Assembly (NCBI GenBank): GCA_950097015.1
Contig: CATNEN010000025.1
Span: forward strand, 3,883,001 to 3,947,000
Reading direction: 5' to 3'
DNA: 64,000 nt
Source of the DNA: Macrostomum hystrix
Taxonomy: Eukaryota; Platyhelminthes; Macrostomidae
Below the pieces are notes generated by a model that saw only the letters and a list, made by a program, of their open reading frames with translations, ran no database searches and was not told the origin of the DNA. This document shows, piece after piece, positions 39,501 through 53,182 of the stretch (position 1 is its first letter; the number at the start of each line of letters is the position of its first letter). The position numbers and the translations under genes are program-made.

Positions 39501-42500
39501 GACTCGACTCATTGGTGGGAGATAAGATTCGACTCATTGAATGGGAGATTAGACTCGACTCATTGGGTGGGAGATTAGACTCGACTCATTGGGTGGGAGA
39601 TTAGACTCGACTCATTGGGTGGGAGATTAGACTCGACTCATTGGGTGGGAGATTAGACTCGACTCATTGGTGGGAGATAAGATTCGACTCATTGGATGGG
39701 AGATTAGACTCGACTCATTGGGTGGGAGATTAGACTCGACTCATTGGGTGGGAGATTAGACTCGACTCATTGGGTGGGAGATTAGACTCGACTCATTGGG
39801 TGGGAGATTAGACTCGACTCATTGGGTGGGAGATTAGACTCGACTCATTGGGTGGGAGATTAGACTCGACTCATTGGGTGGGGGATTAGACTCGACTCAT
39901 TGGGTGGGAGATTAGACTCGACTCATTGGTGGGAGATTAGATTCGACTCATTGGATGGGAGATTAGACTCGACTCATTGGGTGGGAGATTAGACTCGACT
40001 CATTGGGTGGGGGATTAGACTCGACTCATTGGTGGGAGATAAGATTCGACTCATTGGATGGGAGATTAGACTCGACTCATTGGGTGGGAGATTAGACTCG
40101 ACTCATTGGGTGGGAGATTAGACTCGAATCATTGGATGGGAGATTAGACTCGACTCATTGGGTGGGAGATTAGACTCGACTCATTGGATGGGAGATTAGA
40201 CTCGACTCATGGGGTGGGAGATTAGACTCGACTCATTGGGTGGGAGATTAGACTCGAATCATTGGATGGGAGATTAGACTCGACTCATGGGGTGGGAGAT
40301 TAGACTCGACTCATTGGGTGGGCGATTAGACTCGACTCATTGGTGGGAGATTAGATTCGAATCATTGGTGGGAGATTAGACTCGACTCATTGGGTGGGAG
40401 ATTAGACTCGACTCATTGGGTGGGAGATTAGACTCAACTCATTGGGTGGGGGATTAGACTCGACTCATTGGTGGGAGATAAGATTCGACTCATTGGATGG
40501 GAGATTAGACTCGACTCATTGGGTGGGAGATTAGACTCGACTCATTGGTTGGAGATTAGACTCAACTCATTGGGTGGGAGATTAGACTCGACTCATTGAG
40601 TGGGAGATTAGACTCGACTCATTGGTGGGAGATTAGACTCAACTCATTGGGTGGGAGATTAGACTCGACTCATTGAGTGGGAGATTAGACTCGACTCATT
40701 GGGTGGGAGATTAGACTCGACTCATTGGGTGGGGGATTAGACTCGACTCATTGGTGGGAGATAAGATTCGACTCATTGGATGGGAGATTAGACTCGACTC
40801 ATTGGGTGGGAGATTAGACTCGACTCATTGGGTGGGAGATTAGACTCGACTCATTGGGTGGGAGATTAGACTCGACTCATTGGGTGGGAGATTAGACTCG
40901 ACTCATTGGGTGGGAGATTAGACTCGACTCATTGGGTGGGGGATTAGACTCGACTCATTGGGTGGGAGATTAGACTCGACTCATTGGTGGGAGATTAGAT
41001 TCGACTCATTGGATGGGAGATTAGACTCGACTCATTGGGTGGGAGATTAGACTCGACTCATTGGGTGGGGGATTAGACTCGACTCATTGGTGGGAGATAA
41101 GATTCGACTCATTGGATGGGAGATTAGACTCGACTCATTGGGTGGGAGATTAGACTCGACTCATTGGTGGGAGATAAGATTCGACTCATTGGGTGGGAGA
41201 TTAGACTCGACTCATTGGTGGGAGATAAGATTCGACTCATTGGATGGGAGATTAGACTCGGCTCATTGGTGGGAGATAAGATTCGACTCATTGGATGGGA
41301 GATTAGACTCGACTCATTGGGTGGGAGATTAGACTCGGCTCATTGGTGGGAGATAAGATTCGACTCATTGGATGGGAGATTAGAGTCGACTCATTGAGTG
41401 GGAGATTAGACTCGACTCATTGGGTGGGAGATTAGACTCGACTCATTGGGTGGGGGATTAGACTCGACTCATTGGTGGGAGATAAGATTCGACTCATTGG
41501 GTGGGAGATTAGACTCGACTCATTGGGTGGGAGATTAGACTCGAATCATTGGGTGGGGGATTAGACTCGACTCATTGGGTGGGAGATTGGACTCGACTCA
41601 TTGGGTGGGAGATTAGACTCGAATCAATGGTGGGAGATTGGACTCGACTCATTGGATGGGAGATTAGACTCGACTCATTGGGTGGGAGATTGGACTCGAC
41701 TCATTGGATGGGAGATTAGACTCGACTCATTGGGTGGGAGATTAGACTCGACTCATTGGGTGGGAGATTAGACTCGACTCATTGGGTGCGAGATTAGATT
41801 CGAATCAATGGTGGGAGATTAGACTCGACTCATTGGGTGGGAGATTAGACTCGAATCATTGGATGGGAGATTAGACTCGACTCATGGGGTGGGAGATTAG
41901 ACTCGACTCATTGGGTGGGAGATTAGACTCGAATCATTGGATGGGAGATTAGACTCGACTCATGGGGTGGGAGATTAGACTCGACTCATTGGGTGGGAGA
42001 TTAGACTCGACTCATTGGTGGGAGATTAGATTCGAATCATTGGTGGGAGATTAGACTCGACTCATTGGGTGGGAGATTAGACTCGACTCATTGGGTGGGA
42101 GATTAGACTCAACTCATTGGGTGGGGGATTAGACTCGACTCATTGGTGGGAGATAAGATTCGACTCATTGGATGGGAGATTAGACTCGACTCATTGGGTG
42201 GGAGATTAGACTCGACTCATTGGTTGGAGATTAGACTCAACTCATTGGGTGGGAGATTAGACTCGACTCATTGAGTGGGAGATTAGACTCGACTCATTGG
42301 TGGGAGATTAGACTCAACTCATTGGGTGGGAGATTAGACTCGACTCATTGAGTGGGAGATTAGACTCGACTAATTGGGTGGGAGATTAGACTCGACTCAT
42401 TGGGTGGGGGATTAGACTCGACTCATTGGTGGGAGATAAGATTCGACTCATTGGATGGGAGATTAGACTCGACTCATTGGGTGGGAGATTAGACTCGACT

Positions 42501-45300
42501 CATTGGGTGGGAGATTAGACTCGACTCATTGGGTGGGAGATTAGACTCGACTCATTGGGTGGGAGATTAGACTCGACTCATTGGGTGGGAGATTAGACTC
42601 GACTCATTGGGTGGGGGATTAGACTCGACTCATTGGGTGGGAGATTAGACTCGACTCATTGGTGGGAGATTAGATTCGACTCATTGGATGGGAGATTAGA
42701 CTCGGCTCATTGGTGGGAGATAAGATTCGACTCATTGGATGGGAGATTAGACTCGACTCATTGGGTGGGAGATTAGACTCGGCTCATTGGTGGGAGATAA
42801 GATTCGACTCATTGGATGGGAGATTAGAGTCGACTCATTGAGTGGGAGATTAGACTCGACTCATTGGGTGGGAGATTAGACTCGACTCATTGGGTGGGGG
42901 ATTAGACTCGACTCATTGGTGGGAGATAAGATTCGACTCATTGGGTGGGAGATTAGACTCGACTCATTGGGTGGGAGATTAGACTCGAATCATTGGGTGG
43001 GGGATTAGACTCGACTCATTGGGTGGGAGATTGGACTCGACTCATTGGGTGGGAGATTAGACTCGAATCAATGGTGGGAGATTGGACTCGACTCATTGGA
43101 TGGGAGATTAGACTCGACTCATTGGGTGGGAGATTGGACTCGACTCATTGGATGGGAGATTAGACTCGACTCATTGGGTGGGAGATTAGACTCGACTCAT
43201 TGGGTGGGGGATTAGACTCGACTCATTGGTGGGAGATAAGATTCGACTCATTGGATGGGAGATTAGACTCGACTCATTGGGTGGGAGATTAGACTCGACT
43301 CATTGGTGGGAGATAAGATTCGACTCATTGGGTGGGAGATTAGACTCGACTCATTGGTGGGAGATAAGATTCGACTCATTGGATGGGAGATTAGACTCGG
43401 CTCATTGGTGGGAGATAAGATTCGACTCATTGGATGGGAGATTAGACTCGACTCATTGGGTGGGAGATTAGACTCGGCTCATTGGTGGGAGATAAGATTC
43501 GACTCATTGGATGGGAGATTAGAGTCGACTCATTGAGTGGGAGATTAGACTCGACTCATTGGGTGGGAGATTAGACTCGACTCATTGGGTGGGGGATTAG
43601 ACTCGACTCATTGGTGGGAGATAAGATTCGACTCATTGGGTGGGAGATTAGACTCGACTCATTGGGTGGGAGATTAGACTCGAATCATTGGGTGGGGGAT
43701 TAGACTCGACTCATTGGGTGGGAGATTGGACTCGACTCATTGGGTGGGAGATTAGACTCGAATCAATGGTGGGAGATTGGACTCGACTCATTGGATGGGA
43801 GATTAGACTCGACTCATTGGGTGGGAGATTGGACTCGACTCATTGGATGGGAGATTAGACTCGACTCATTGGGTGGGAGATTAGACTCGACTCATTGGGT
43901 GGGAGATTAGACTCGACTCATTGGGTGCGAGATTAGATTCGAATCAATGGTGGGAGATTAGACTCGACTCATTGGGTGGGAGATTAGACTCGACTCATTG
44001 GGTGGGAGATTAGACTCGACTCATTGGGTGCGAGATTAGATTCGAATCAATGGTGGGAGATTAGACTCGACTCATTGGGTGGGAGATTAGATTCGACTCA
44101 TTGGGTGGGAGATAGACTCGACTCATTGGGTGGGAGATTAGATTCGACTCATTGGGTGGGAGATTAGACTCGAATCAATGGTGGGAGATTGGACTCGACT
44201 CATTGGGTGGGAGATTAGACTCGACTCATTGGGTGGGAGATTAGATTCGAATCAATGGTGGGAGATTAGACTCGACTCATTGGGTGGGAGATTAGACTCG
44301 ACTCATTGGGTGGGAGATTAGACTCGACTCATTGGTGGGAGATAAGATTCGACTCATTGGATGGGAGATTAGACTCGACTCATTGAGTGGGAGATTAGAC
44401 TCGACTCATTGGGTGGGAGATTAGACTCGACTCATTGGGTGGGGGATTAGACTCGACTCATTGGTGGGAGATAAGATTCGACTCATTGGGTGGGAGATTA
44501 GACTCGACTCATTGGGTGGGAGATTAGATTCGACTCATTGGGTGGGAGATTAGACTCGACTCATTGGGTGGGAGATTAGACTCGACTCATTGGGTGGGAG
44601 ATTAGACTCGACTCATTGGTGGGAGATAAGATTCGACTCATTGGATGGGAGATTAGACTCGACTCATTGGGTGGGAGATTAGACTCGACTCATTGGGTGG
44701 GAGATTAGACTCGACTCATTGGGTGGGAGATTAGACTCGAATCATTGGATGGGAGATTAGATTCGACTCATTGGGTGGGAGATTAGACTCGACTCATTGG
44801 GTGGGAGATTAGACTCGACTCATTGGGTGGGAGATTAGACTCGAATCATTGGATGGGAGATTAGACTCGACTCATTGGGTGGGAGATTAGACTCGAATCA
44901 TTGGATGGGAGATTAGACTCGACTCATGGGGTGGGAGATTAGACTCGACTCATTGGGTGGGAGATTAGACTCGAATCATTGGATGGGAGATTAGACTCGA
45001 CTCATGGGGTGGGAGATTAGACTCGACTCATTGGGTGGGAGATTAGACTCGACTCATTGGTGGGAGATTAGATTCGAATCATTGGTGGGAGATTAGACTC
45101 GACTCATTGGGTGGGAGATTAGACTCGACTCATTGGGTGGGAGATTAGACTCAACTCATTGGGTGGGGGATTAGACTCGACTCATTGGTGGGAGATAAGA
45201 TTCGACTCATTGGATGGGAGATTAGACTCGACTCATTGGGTGGGAGATTAGACTCGACTCATTGGTTGGAGATTAGACTCAACTCATTGGGTGGGAGATT
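36600..45300 (+). repeat. Higher-order repeat, 2139-bp period within 4277-bp period (satellite block B)
   Basis: An 81-codon open frame recurs at 36810, 38949, 41087 and 43226, spaced 2139, 2138 and 2139 bp. The second and fourth copies, and the first and third, are more alike: gactaattgg occurs at 38091 and 42368, 4277 bp apart. This suggests a 2.1-kb duplication followed by duplication of the pair. Confidence 0.8.
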
Positions 45301-48300
45301 AGACTCGACTCATTGAGTGGGAGATTAGACTCGACTCATTGGTGGGAGATTAGACTCAACTCATTGGGTGGGAGATTAGACTCGACTCATTGAGTGGGAG
45401 ATTAGACTCGACTAATTGGGTGGGAGATTAGACTCGACTCATTGGGTGGGGGATTAGACTCGACTCATTGGTGGGAGATAAGATTCGACTCATTGGATGG
45501 GAGATTAGACTCGACTCATTGGGTGGGAGATTAGACTCGACTCATTGGGTGGGAGATTAGACTCGACTCATTGGTGGGAGATAAGATTCGACTCATTGGA
45601 TGGGAGATTAGACTCGACTCATTGGGTGGGAGATTAGACTCGACTCATTGGGTGGGAGATTAGACTCGACTCATTGGTGGGAGATAAGATTCGACTCATT
45701 GGATGGGAGATTAGACTCGACTCATTGGTGGGAGATAAGATTCGACTCATTGGATGGGAGATTAGACTCGACTCATTGGGTGGGAGATTAGACTCGACTC
45801 ATTGGGTGGGAGATTAGACTCGACTCATTGGGTGGGAGATTAGACTCGACTCATTGGGTGGGAGATTAGACTCGACTCATTGGGTGGGAGATTAGACTCG
45901 ACTCATTGGGTGGGAGATTAGACTCGACTCATTGGGTGGGGGATTAGACTCGACTCATTGGGTGGGAGATTAGACTCGACTCATTGGTGGGAGATTAGAT
46001 TCGACTCATTGGATGGGAGATTAGACTCGACTCATTGGGTGGGAGATTAGACTCGACTCATTGGGTGGGGGATTAGACTCGACTCATTGGTGGGAGATAA
46101 GATTCGACTCATTGGATGGGAGATTAGACTCGACTCATTGGGTGGGAGATTAGACTCGACTCATTGGGTGGGAGATTAGACTCGAATCATTGGATGGGAG
46201 ATTAGACTCGACTCATTGGGTGGGAGATTAGACTCGAATCATTGGATGGGAGATTAGACTCGACTCATGGGGTGGGAGATTAGACTCGACTCATTGGGTG
46301 GGAGATTAGACTCGAATCATTGGATGGGAGATTAGACTCGACTCATGGGGTGGGAGATTAGACTCGACTCATTGGGTGGGAGATTAGACTCGACTCATTG
46401 GTGGGAGATTAGATTCGAATCATTGGTGGGAGATTAGACTCGACTCATTGGGTGGGAGATTAGACTCGACTCATTGGGTGGGAGATTAGACTCAACTCAT
46501 TGGGTGGGGGATTAGACTCGACTCATTGGTGGGAGATAAGATTCGACTCATTGGATGGGAGATTAGACTCGACTCATTGGGTGGGAGATTAGACTCGACT
46601 CATTGGTTGGAGATTAGACTCAACTCATTGGGTGGGAGATTAGACTCGACTCATTGAGTGGGAGATTAGACTCGACTCATTGGTGGGAGATTAGACTCAA
46701 CTCATTGGGTGGGAGATTAGACTCGACTCATTGAGTGGGAGATTAGACTCGACTAATTGGGTGGGAGATTAGACTCGACTCATTGGGTGGGGGATTAGAC
46801 TCGACTCATTGGTGGGAGATAAGATTCGACTCATTGGATGGGAGATTAGACTCGACTCATTGGGTGGGAGATTAGACTCGACTCATTGGGTGGGAGATTA
46901 GACTCGACTCATTGGGTGGGAGATTAGACTCGACTCATTGGGTGGGAGATTAGACTCGACTCATTGGGTGGGAGATTAGACTCGACTCATTGGGTGGGGA
47001 TTAGACTCGACTCATTGGGTGGGAGATTAGACTCGACTCATTGGTGGGAGATTAGATTCGACTCATTGGATGGGAGATTAGACTCGACTCATTGGGTGGG
47101 AGATTAGACTCGACTCATTGGGTGGGGGATTAGACTCGACTCATTGGTGGGAGATAAGATTCGACTCATTGGATGGGAGATTAGACTCGACTCATTGGGT
47201 GGGAGATTAGACTCGACTCATTGGTGGGAGATAAGATTCGACTCATTGGATGGGAGATTAGACTCGACTCATTGGTGGGAGATAAGATTCGACTCATTGG
47301 ATGGGAGATTAGACTCGGCTCATTGGTGGGAGATTAGACTCGACTCATTGGGTGGGAGATTAGATTCGACTCATTGGGTGGGAGATTAGACTCGACTCAT
47401 TGGGTGGGAGATTAGACTCGACTCATTGGGTGGGAGATTAGACTCGACTCATTGAGTGGGAGATAAGATTCGACTCATTGGATGGGAGATTAGACTCGAC
47501 TCATTGGGTGGGGGATTAGACTCGACTCATTGGTGGGAGATTAGACTCGACTCATTGGGTGGGAGATTAGACTCGACTCATTGGGTGGGAGATTAGACTC
47601 GACTCATTGGGTGGGGGATTAGACTCGACTCATTGGGTGGGAGATTAGACTCGAATCATTGGTGGGAGATTAGACTCGACTCATTGAGTGGGAGATTAGA
47701 CTCGACTCATTGGGTGGGAGATTAGACTCGACTCATTGGGTGGGAGATAAGACTTGACTCATTGGGTGGGGGATTAGACTCGACTCATTGGTGGGAGATA
47801 AGATTCGACTCATTGGATGGGAGATTAGACTCGACTCATTGGGTGGGAGATTAGACTCGACTCATTGGGTGGGAGATTAGACTCGACTCATTGGGTGGGA
47901 GATTAGACTCGACTCATTGGGTGGGAGATTAGACTCGACTCATTGGGTGGGAGATTAGACTCGACTCATTGGGTGGGAGATTAGACTCGACTCATTGGGT
48001 GGGGGATTAGACTCGACTCATTGGTGGGAGATAAGATTCGACTCATTGGATGGGAGATTAGACTCGACTCATTGGGTGGGAGATTAGACTCGACTCATTG
48101 GGTGGGGGATTAGACTCGACTCATTGGTGGGAGATAAGATTCGACTCATTGGATGGGAGATTAGACTCGATTCATTGGGTGGGAGATTAGACTCGACTCA
48201 TTGGTGGGAGATAAGATTCGACTCATTGGATGGGAGATTAGACTCGACTCATTGGGTGGGAGATTAGACTCGAATCATTGGATGGAGATAAGATTCGACT

Positions 48301-48838
48301 CATTGGATGGGAGATTAGACTCGACTCATTGGGTGGGAGATTAGACTCGACTCATTGGGTGGGAGATTAGACTCGATTCATTGGGTGGGAGATTAGACTC
48401 GACTCATTGGGTGGGAGATTAGACTCGACTCATTGGGTGGGAGATTAGACTCGACTCATTGGGTGGGGGATTAGACTCGACTCATTGGGTGGGGGATTAG
48501 ACTCGACTCATTGGTGGGAGATAAGATTCGACTCATTGGATGGGAGATTAGACTCGACTCATTGGGTGGGAGATTAGACTCGACTCATTGGGTGGGGGAT
48601 TAGACTCGACTCATTGGTGGGAGATAAGATTCGACTCATTGGATGGGAGATTAGACTCGACTCATTGGGTGGGAGATTAGACTCGAATCATTGGATGGAG
48701 ATAAGATTCGACTCATTGGATGGGAGATTAGACTCGACTCATTGGATGGGAGATAAGATTCGACTCATTGGGTGGGAGATTAGACTCGACTCATTGGGTG
48801 GGAGATTAGACTCGAATCATTGGATGGGAGATAAGATT

Positions 48839-50091
48839 TAATTATGATTAATTGGGGAATAATAAACTTTGATTTGAGTGGAAAACCTGTGTAAAAAATC
48901 AAGAGAGAATCAAGCCAATCATAGGCCAATTTCATCCGAAATCGATTGTTTCTGTCTGAAAGAAGAGAAAGTTTTGTCAAGAGGAAAAACGGACAATGCG
49001 TGTTATTATTTAAAAAGCAGATAACCTTTTAGTTGGATAGACAGTCGAATATTGTTTTACATTACAGCCTACCTAAAGTTAGCAGATAAAAAATCGAGAA
49101 AAATAGTATGATAAAATGCTCAGAAACAAAATAGTTACTCGCAGAAACTGACCAACCTCGATTATAGCCAGTGCAATGCGGGACAGGACAATCGATAAAT
49201 TCACTGATTAATTCGTGATTCTTAATCATCAATAACTAGTCCAAATCAGAATAGTTTTTTAAAGCTCTAAAATATGCTCGTTGAAAGAAAGCCATCTACA
49301 TACGCTTATTAGTAGTATGCTTGTAAGCAAAAAAAGCACAGAAAAAAGGAAACGCGAGTAAAAAAAGAGATTATTGTGGAATATGACATGGCATCAGTAA
49401 GTATGTTGAACATTGTGCTTAGAGATGTTTAGACGGATGGACAGACAAACTGTCTTATATAAATAAGCATAAGATTCAGGAAATACTATGGACAACAAAA
49501 ATTCTGACAAAAAACGTCAATTTGCGAATTTGCGAATGAGTTCAAGTGCTGCATCAGTTTGTTATGCTGCAAATTTATCTTGTTAGCACCCAAAGAAACA
49601 ATTAAGGGTAGATAGAAAGTAAATTAATTGAAGGAAATATCATACTTGAATGAATGTTATATTCTGCAGTGGCTGGGGTCGTCATAGTTCAAGTAGCCAA
49701 GTAAAATCAAGTAGAAAGACCTCTTTCTCCCCTGGGGTGTTTCAAATGCCCGCTGCCTACTTAATGATGGCTCCCAAACGGAATGACCGATGACCGTGAA
49801 AGTCCACCATATGGATCAAAATTTTCCACCCTTTAGGAAAATTTAACCCTAATGTGCTGGATTTTCATGACGATCGGTTTAATATTTTCTCCCGGGTCTT
49901 TCTACTGTTAGTAATTTATCATAAAAAAGTCTATATCTATCAGATAAGCTTTTCGCTTATCTTGAGTCCATCGCTATTTTAGTAACTTAAGAAAAAAACA
50001 TGCACCGAAACAAGCTGCGTTTCGGGTTTGACTGCCCAGTGGGAATGGCATAAAGGCCGTTGGAAATGTATCATTAAGTGCGTCAGATCAG
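48839..50091. other. AT-rich intergenic sequence after the satellite
   Basis: No gene recognised. A 12-bp inverted repeat pair (agtagaaagacc 49710-49721, ggtctttctact 49895-49906) bounds a 197-bp GC-richer segment that may be a small inverted-repeat element. Poly(A) site of the calcineurin B gene not located with confidence. Confidence 0.5.
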
Positions 50092-52183
50092 TCAGATATC
50101 GACAACCATCTTCTTATGAATCTCCAATCCGCCGACAAGTGCGCTGAATTCTTCAAACGAAATTTTTCCATCGCCGTCCTTGTCAGCGAAAATGATGGTC
50201 TTGTCCACAATCTGCTGCAGCTGCGCGTCCTTAAGATTGTTGCCAACCATCATCTTCAGAACCTGACGGGCATTCAGTTAATAAAACTATACTTATAAAC
50301 TGACATTCCTACTATTAGAAGAGTACTTAAGGCAATTAGGGTATTACTGGCTACAAGCATTAAGTCCATGTCTCACCGTAAACAGCTCGCCGTTGCTAAT
50401 GTAACCATCGTTGTCAATGTCATAGATTTTGAAAGCGAATCGCATTTTAGCCTCCTTGTTGCCGCGCACAGAGAATTGAGACACGCCGTCTATGAACTCT
50501 TTGAAGTCCACCTGCGCCAGGATAGACAAGTCAATTGTCCATTGAGATCTCTAATATGAGATGAGCTGACCTGAATTGTACTTCTTCTAACTAGCTATTA
50601 TCCAAAGCCTTTTGGTTGTTACTGTCCGTCGGTTATGACCAAATGTCCACAGGTTATACTCACTGTCCGTCGGTTATGACCAACTGTCCACAGGTTATAC
50701 CCACTGTCCGTCGGTTATGACCAACTGTCCACAGGTTATGACCAACTGTCCACAGGTTATACCCACTGTCCGTCGGTTATGACCAACTGTCCCTCGGTTA
50801 TGACCAACTGTCCCTCGGTTATGACCAACTGTCCACAAGTTATACCCACTGTCCGTCGGTTATGACCAACTGTCAACAGGTTATACTCACTGTCCGTCGG
50901 TTATGACCAAATGTCCGTCGGTAATGACCAAATGTCCACAGGTTATACTCACTGTCCGTCGGTTATGACCAAATGTCCACAGGTTATACCCACTGTTCCT
51001 CGGTTATGACCAACTGTCCACAGGTTATACCCACTGTCCCTCGGTTATGACCAAATGTCCACAGGTTATACCCACTGTTCCTCGGTTATGACCAACTGTC
51101 AACAGGTTATACTCACTGTCCGTCGGTTATGACCAAATGTCCGTCGGTAATGACCAAATGTCCACAGGTTATACTCACTGTCCGTCGGTTATGACCAAAT
51201 GTCCACAGGTTATACCCACTGTTCCTCGGTTATGACCAACTGTCCACAGGTTATACCCACTGTCCCTCGGTTATGACCAAATGTCCACAGGTTATACCCA
51301 CTGTTCCTCGGTTATGACCAACTGTCAACAGGTTATACTCACTGTCCGTCGGTTATGACCAAATGTCCGTCGGTAATGACCAAATGTCCACAGGTTATAC
51401 TCACTGTCCGTCGGTTATGACCAAATGTCCACAGGTTATACCCACTGTTCCTCGGTTATGACCAACTGTCCACAGGTTATACCCACTGTCCCTCGGTTAT
51501 GACCAAATGTCCACAGGTTATACCCACTGTTCCTCGGTTATGACCAACTGTCCACAGGTTATACCCACTGTCCCTCGGTTATGACCAACTGTCCACAGGT
51601 TATACCCACTGTCCGTCGGTTATGACCAACTGTCCACAGGTTATACCCACTGTCCGTCGGTTATGACCAACTGTCCACAGGTTATACCCACTGTCCGTCG
51701 GTTATGACCAACTGTCCACAGGTTATACCCACTGTCCCTCGGTTATGACCAACTGTCCACAGGTTATACCCACTGTCCCTCGGTTATGACCAACTGTCCA
51801 CAGGTTATACCCACTGTCCCTCGGTTATGACCAACTTTCCACAGGTTATACTCACTGTCCGTCGGTTATGACCCACTGTCTATCTATCAAATATAGCCAA
51901 CTGTAAGAAGAATTATTTTCATTCTCTTGCTACCATGGTGACTGAATAGTACGATAAGAATTAAGCAGTCACTAAAGCACACCTCTCCATTGTGATCTGT
52001 GTCGAAGATTTCAATAACCCGTTGCACCAGCGGATTCTGCTGCAGTTCAGGCAGCGACATGAACTCGTCCACTGACAGGCTGCCGGAGCCATCGAGATCC
52101 AGCTTCTTGAAGCGCTTGCCTAGTCGTTTCAGCTCTTCCACATCGAATGTGGTGCACATGTCAACTGGCAGTGTGTTGCCCAT
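50092..52183 (-). CDS. CNB (PPP3R1 homologue): Calcineurin subunit B (regulatory, EF-hand), three exons
   Basis: Calcium-binding regulatory subunit of the Ser/Thr phosphatase calcineurin (PP2B). Exons: 51983-52183, 50377-50511, 50092-50262; both introns phase 0 (donors GTGTGC and GTGAGA, acceptors CAG). Product 168 aa, against 170 in human. It starts MGN, the N-myristoylation signal. Four EF-hand loops are complete: [24 protein letters not shown] (split by intron 1 between E and V), [51 protein letters not shown] and the C-terminal HKKMVVDI are hallmarks of the family. Intron 1 (1471 bp) is almost filled by a minisatellite. The start ATG is 26 nt after a possible AG acceptor. Confidence 0.97.
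50622..51880 (+). repeat. 41-bp dimeric minisatellite in calcineurin B intron 1
   Basis: Alternating half-units of 21 bp (TGTCCGTCGGTTATGACCAAC) less its last base, and 20 bp (TGTCCACAGGTTATACCCAC), sharing TGTCC...GGTTAT-x-CC. About 31 dimers. A second period of exactly 226 bp (5.5 dimers) is visible: tgtcaacagg occurs at 50871, 51097 and 51323, each time followed by the same order of variants. The array occupies most of the 1.47-kb intron. Confidence 0.93.
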
Positions 52184-52215
52184 TTTAGATGTTTAAAAAT
52201 AGCTATCAACTGAAT
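52184..52215 (-). promoter_or_regulatory. Possible 3' splice site before calcineurin B start
   Basis: GCATTCAG on the minus strand ends at 52210, 26 nt before the ATG. Weaker pyrimidine tract than in RPL7A, so only a candidate cis or trans acceptor. Confidence 0.3.
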
Positions 52216-53182
52216 GCTGCTGCTGTAGTGACAAATCAGAATGAATATGGGGGAAATAATATAGCCAATGAGAATGGTACTTAAAAAAATTAAATTCAAT
52301 CAGATGGAAGGACATCTAGGCCATATGACCTTGCTTGCATAAATAAATGTACTATAGTTAGTAATTTTTCCATTGACAAAGTAATTACATTTTGTAAATA
52401 TAAGCAACTATTAGCTTTTTTCTTTGTTGTCCTTTCTTTTTTAACAAATAGGTTCATAAGTTCTTAATTGTAAGCTTTGCTTTTCAGATGGTAGCTTAAT
52501 ATGTTAAAATACACTAACCTAGCTGAGCCAGATGTAGCCAGTGGGACATCCACAGCCTTTTACATCCAAAGGTTAGGTTCTATATTTACATAGTTATTTA
52601 GTATTTTACTGGGGTGAGCCCACACCCTATACTCAGGAAGGTGTCCCACATAAATTTTGCCCTTGAAAATATGTTTAGGCAAACAAATCTTCCTAAAAAG
52701 TAGTTTACTTATGTATAGGGCAACAATAACTCTGCATACAAGTCTGTACAAAAGGAATACAAAAGGAATTAGGAGTCATTTTCTGAGACAAAATCTGTGT
52801 CTTTGTGTAAATTAAAACTTAGTATTTATAAATGGTCCAATAATTTAATAATTAGATATAGGCCAGCATAGAATTCAATAACTAATGATTCAGTTGAACT
52901 GAATGAAGCAGCAAATTGTTATAACAATAAATGCTAAACAACACTCAAAGCACAGAGAAATAATCACTAGCTATTATATATTAGATGTCACCTACTAGAA
53001 ACCATGGCTAAAAAGTAGGATTTTAAAAGGTTACATTTAAAACAAAGGACAAATGATTATTTCTGTTTTAATATATACTACAATGCTAATAGATGCAAGT
53101 AGCATGAAAATACTACTTAAATATTTTTATAACCTAGGTCTAATAAGATTAATACATATATAATAATGTAGATGAGAAAACA
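52216..53182. other. Intergenic, AT-rich, no gene seen
   Basis: No recognised exon. The 63-codon minus frame at 52560-52751 has no identifiable feature. Confidence 0.55.

Larger units (their letters stand above)
17373..48838 (+). repeat. 31.5-kb satellite, 26-bp unit
   Basis: About 1,200 head-to-tail copies of GGGTGGGAGATTAGACTC followed by GACTCATT (26 bp). The common variant is one G shorter (25 bp) with gataagattcg in place of gattagactcg; others carry ggatggg, aatcaatgg or catgggg. Strand asymmetry is strong: GGGTGGGAG is always on the + strand, and each unit has one CpG and an ATTGG (inverted CCAAT). The first kilobase is richer in CG-to-CA/TG changes, as expected at an array edge. Many 60-132-codon open frames occur at fixed intervals; they are by-products of the repeat. 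The true length may differ because the assembler had to cross near-identical blocks. Confidence 0.97.

Noticed and set aside
17373-48838. CRISPR array
   Set aside because: Head-to-tail repeats without spacers in animal DNA, and no cas genes.
20238-48841. Many open frames of 60-132 codons rich in W, G, D and R
   Set aside because: They are cyclic translations of the 26-bp satellite and recur at the higher-order repeat spacing; no gene signals.
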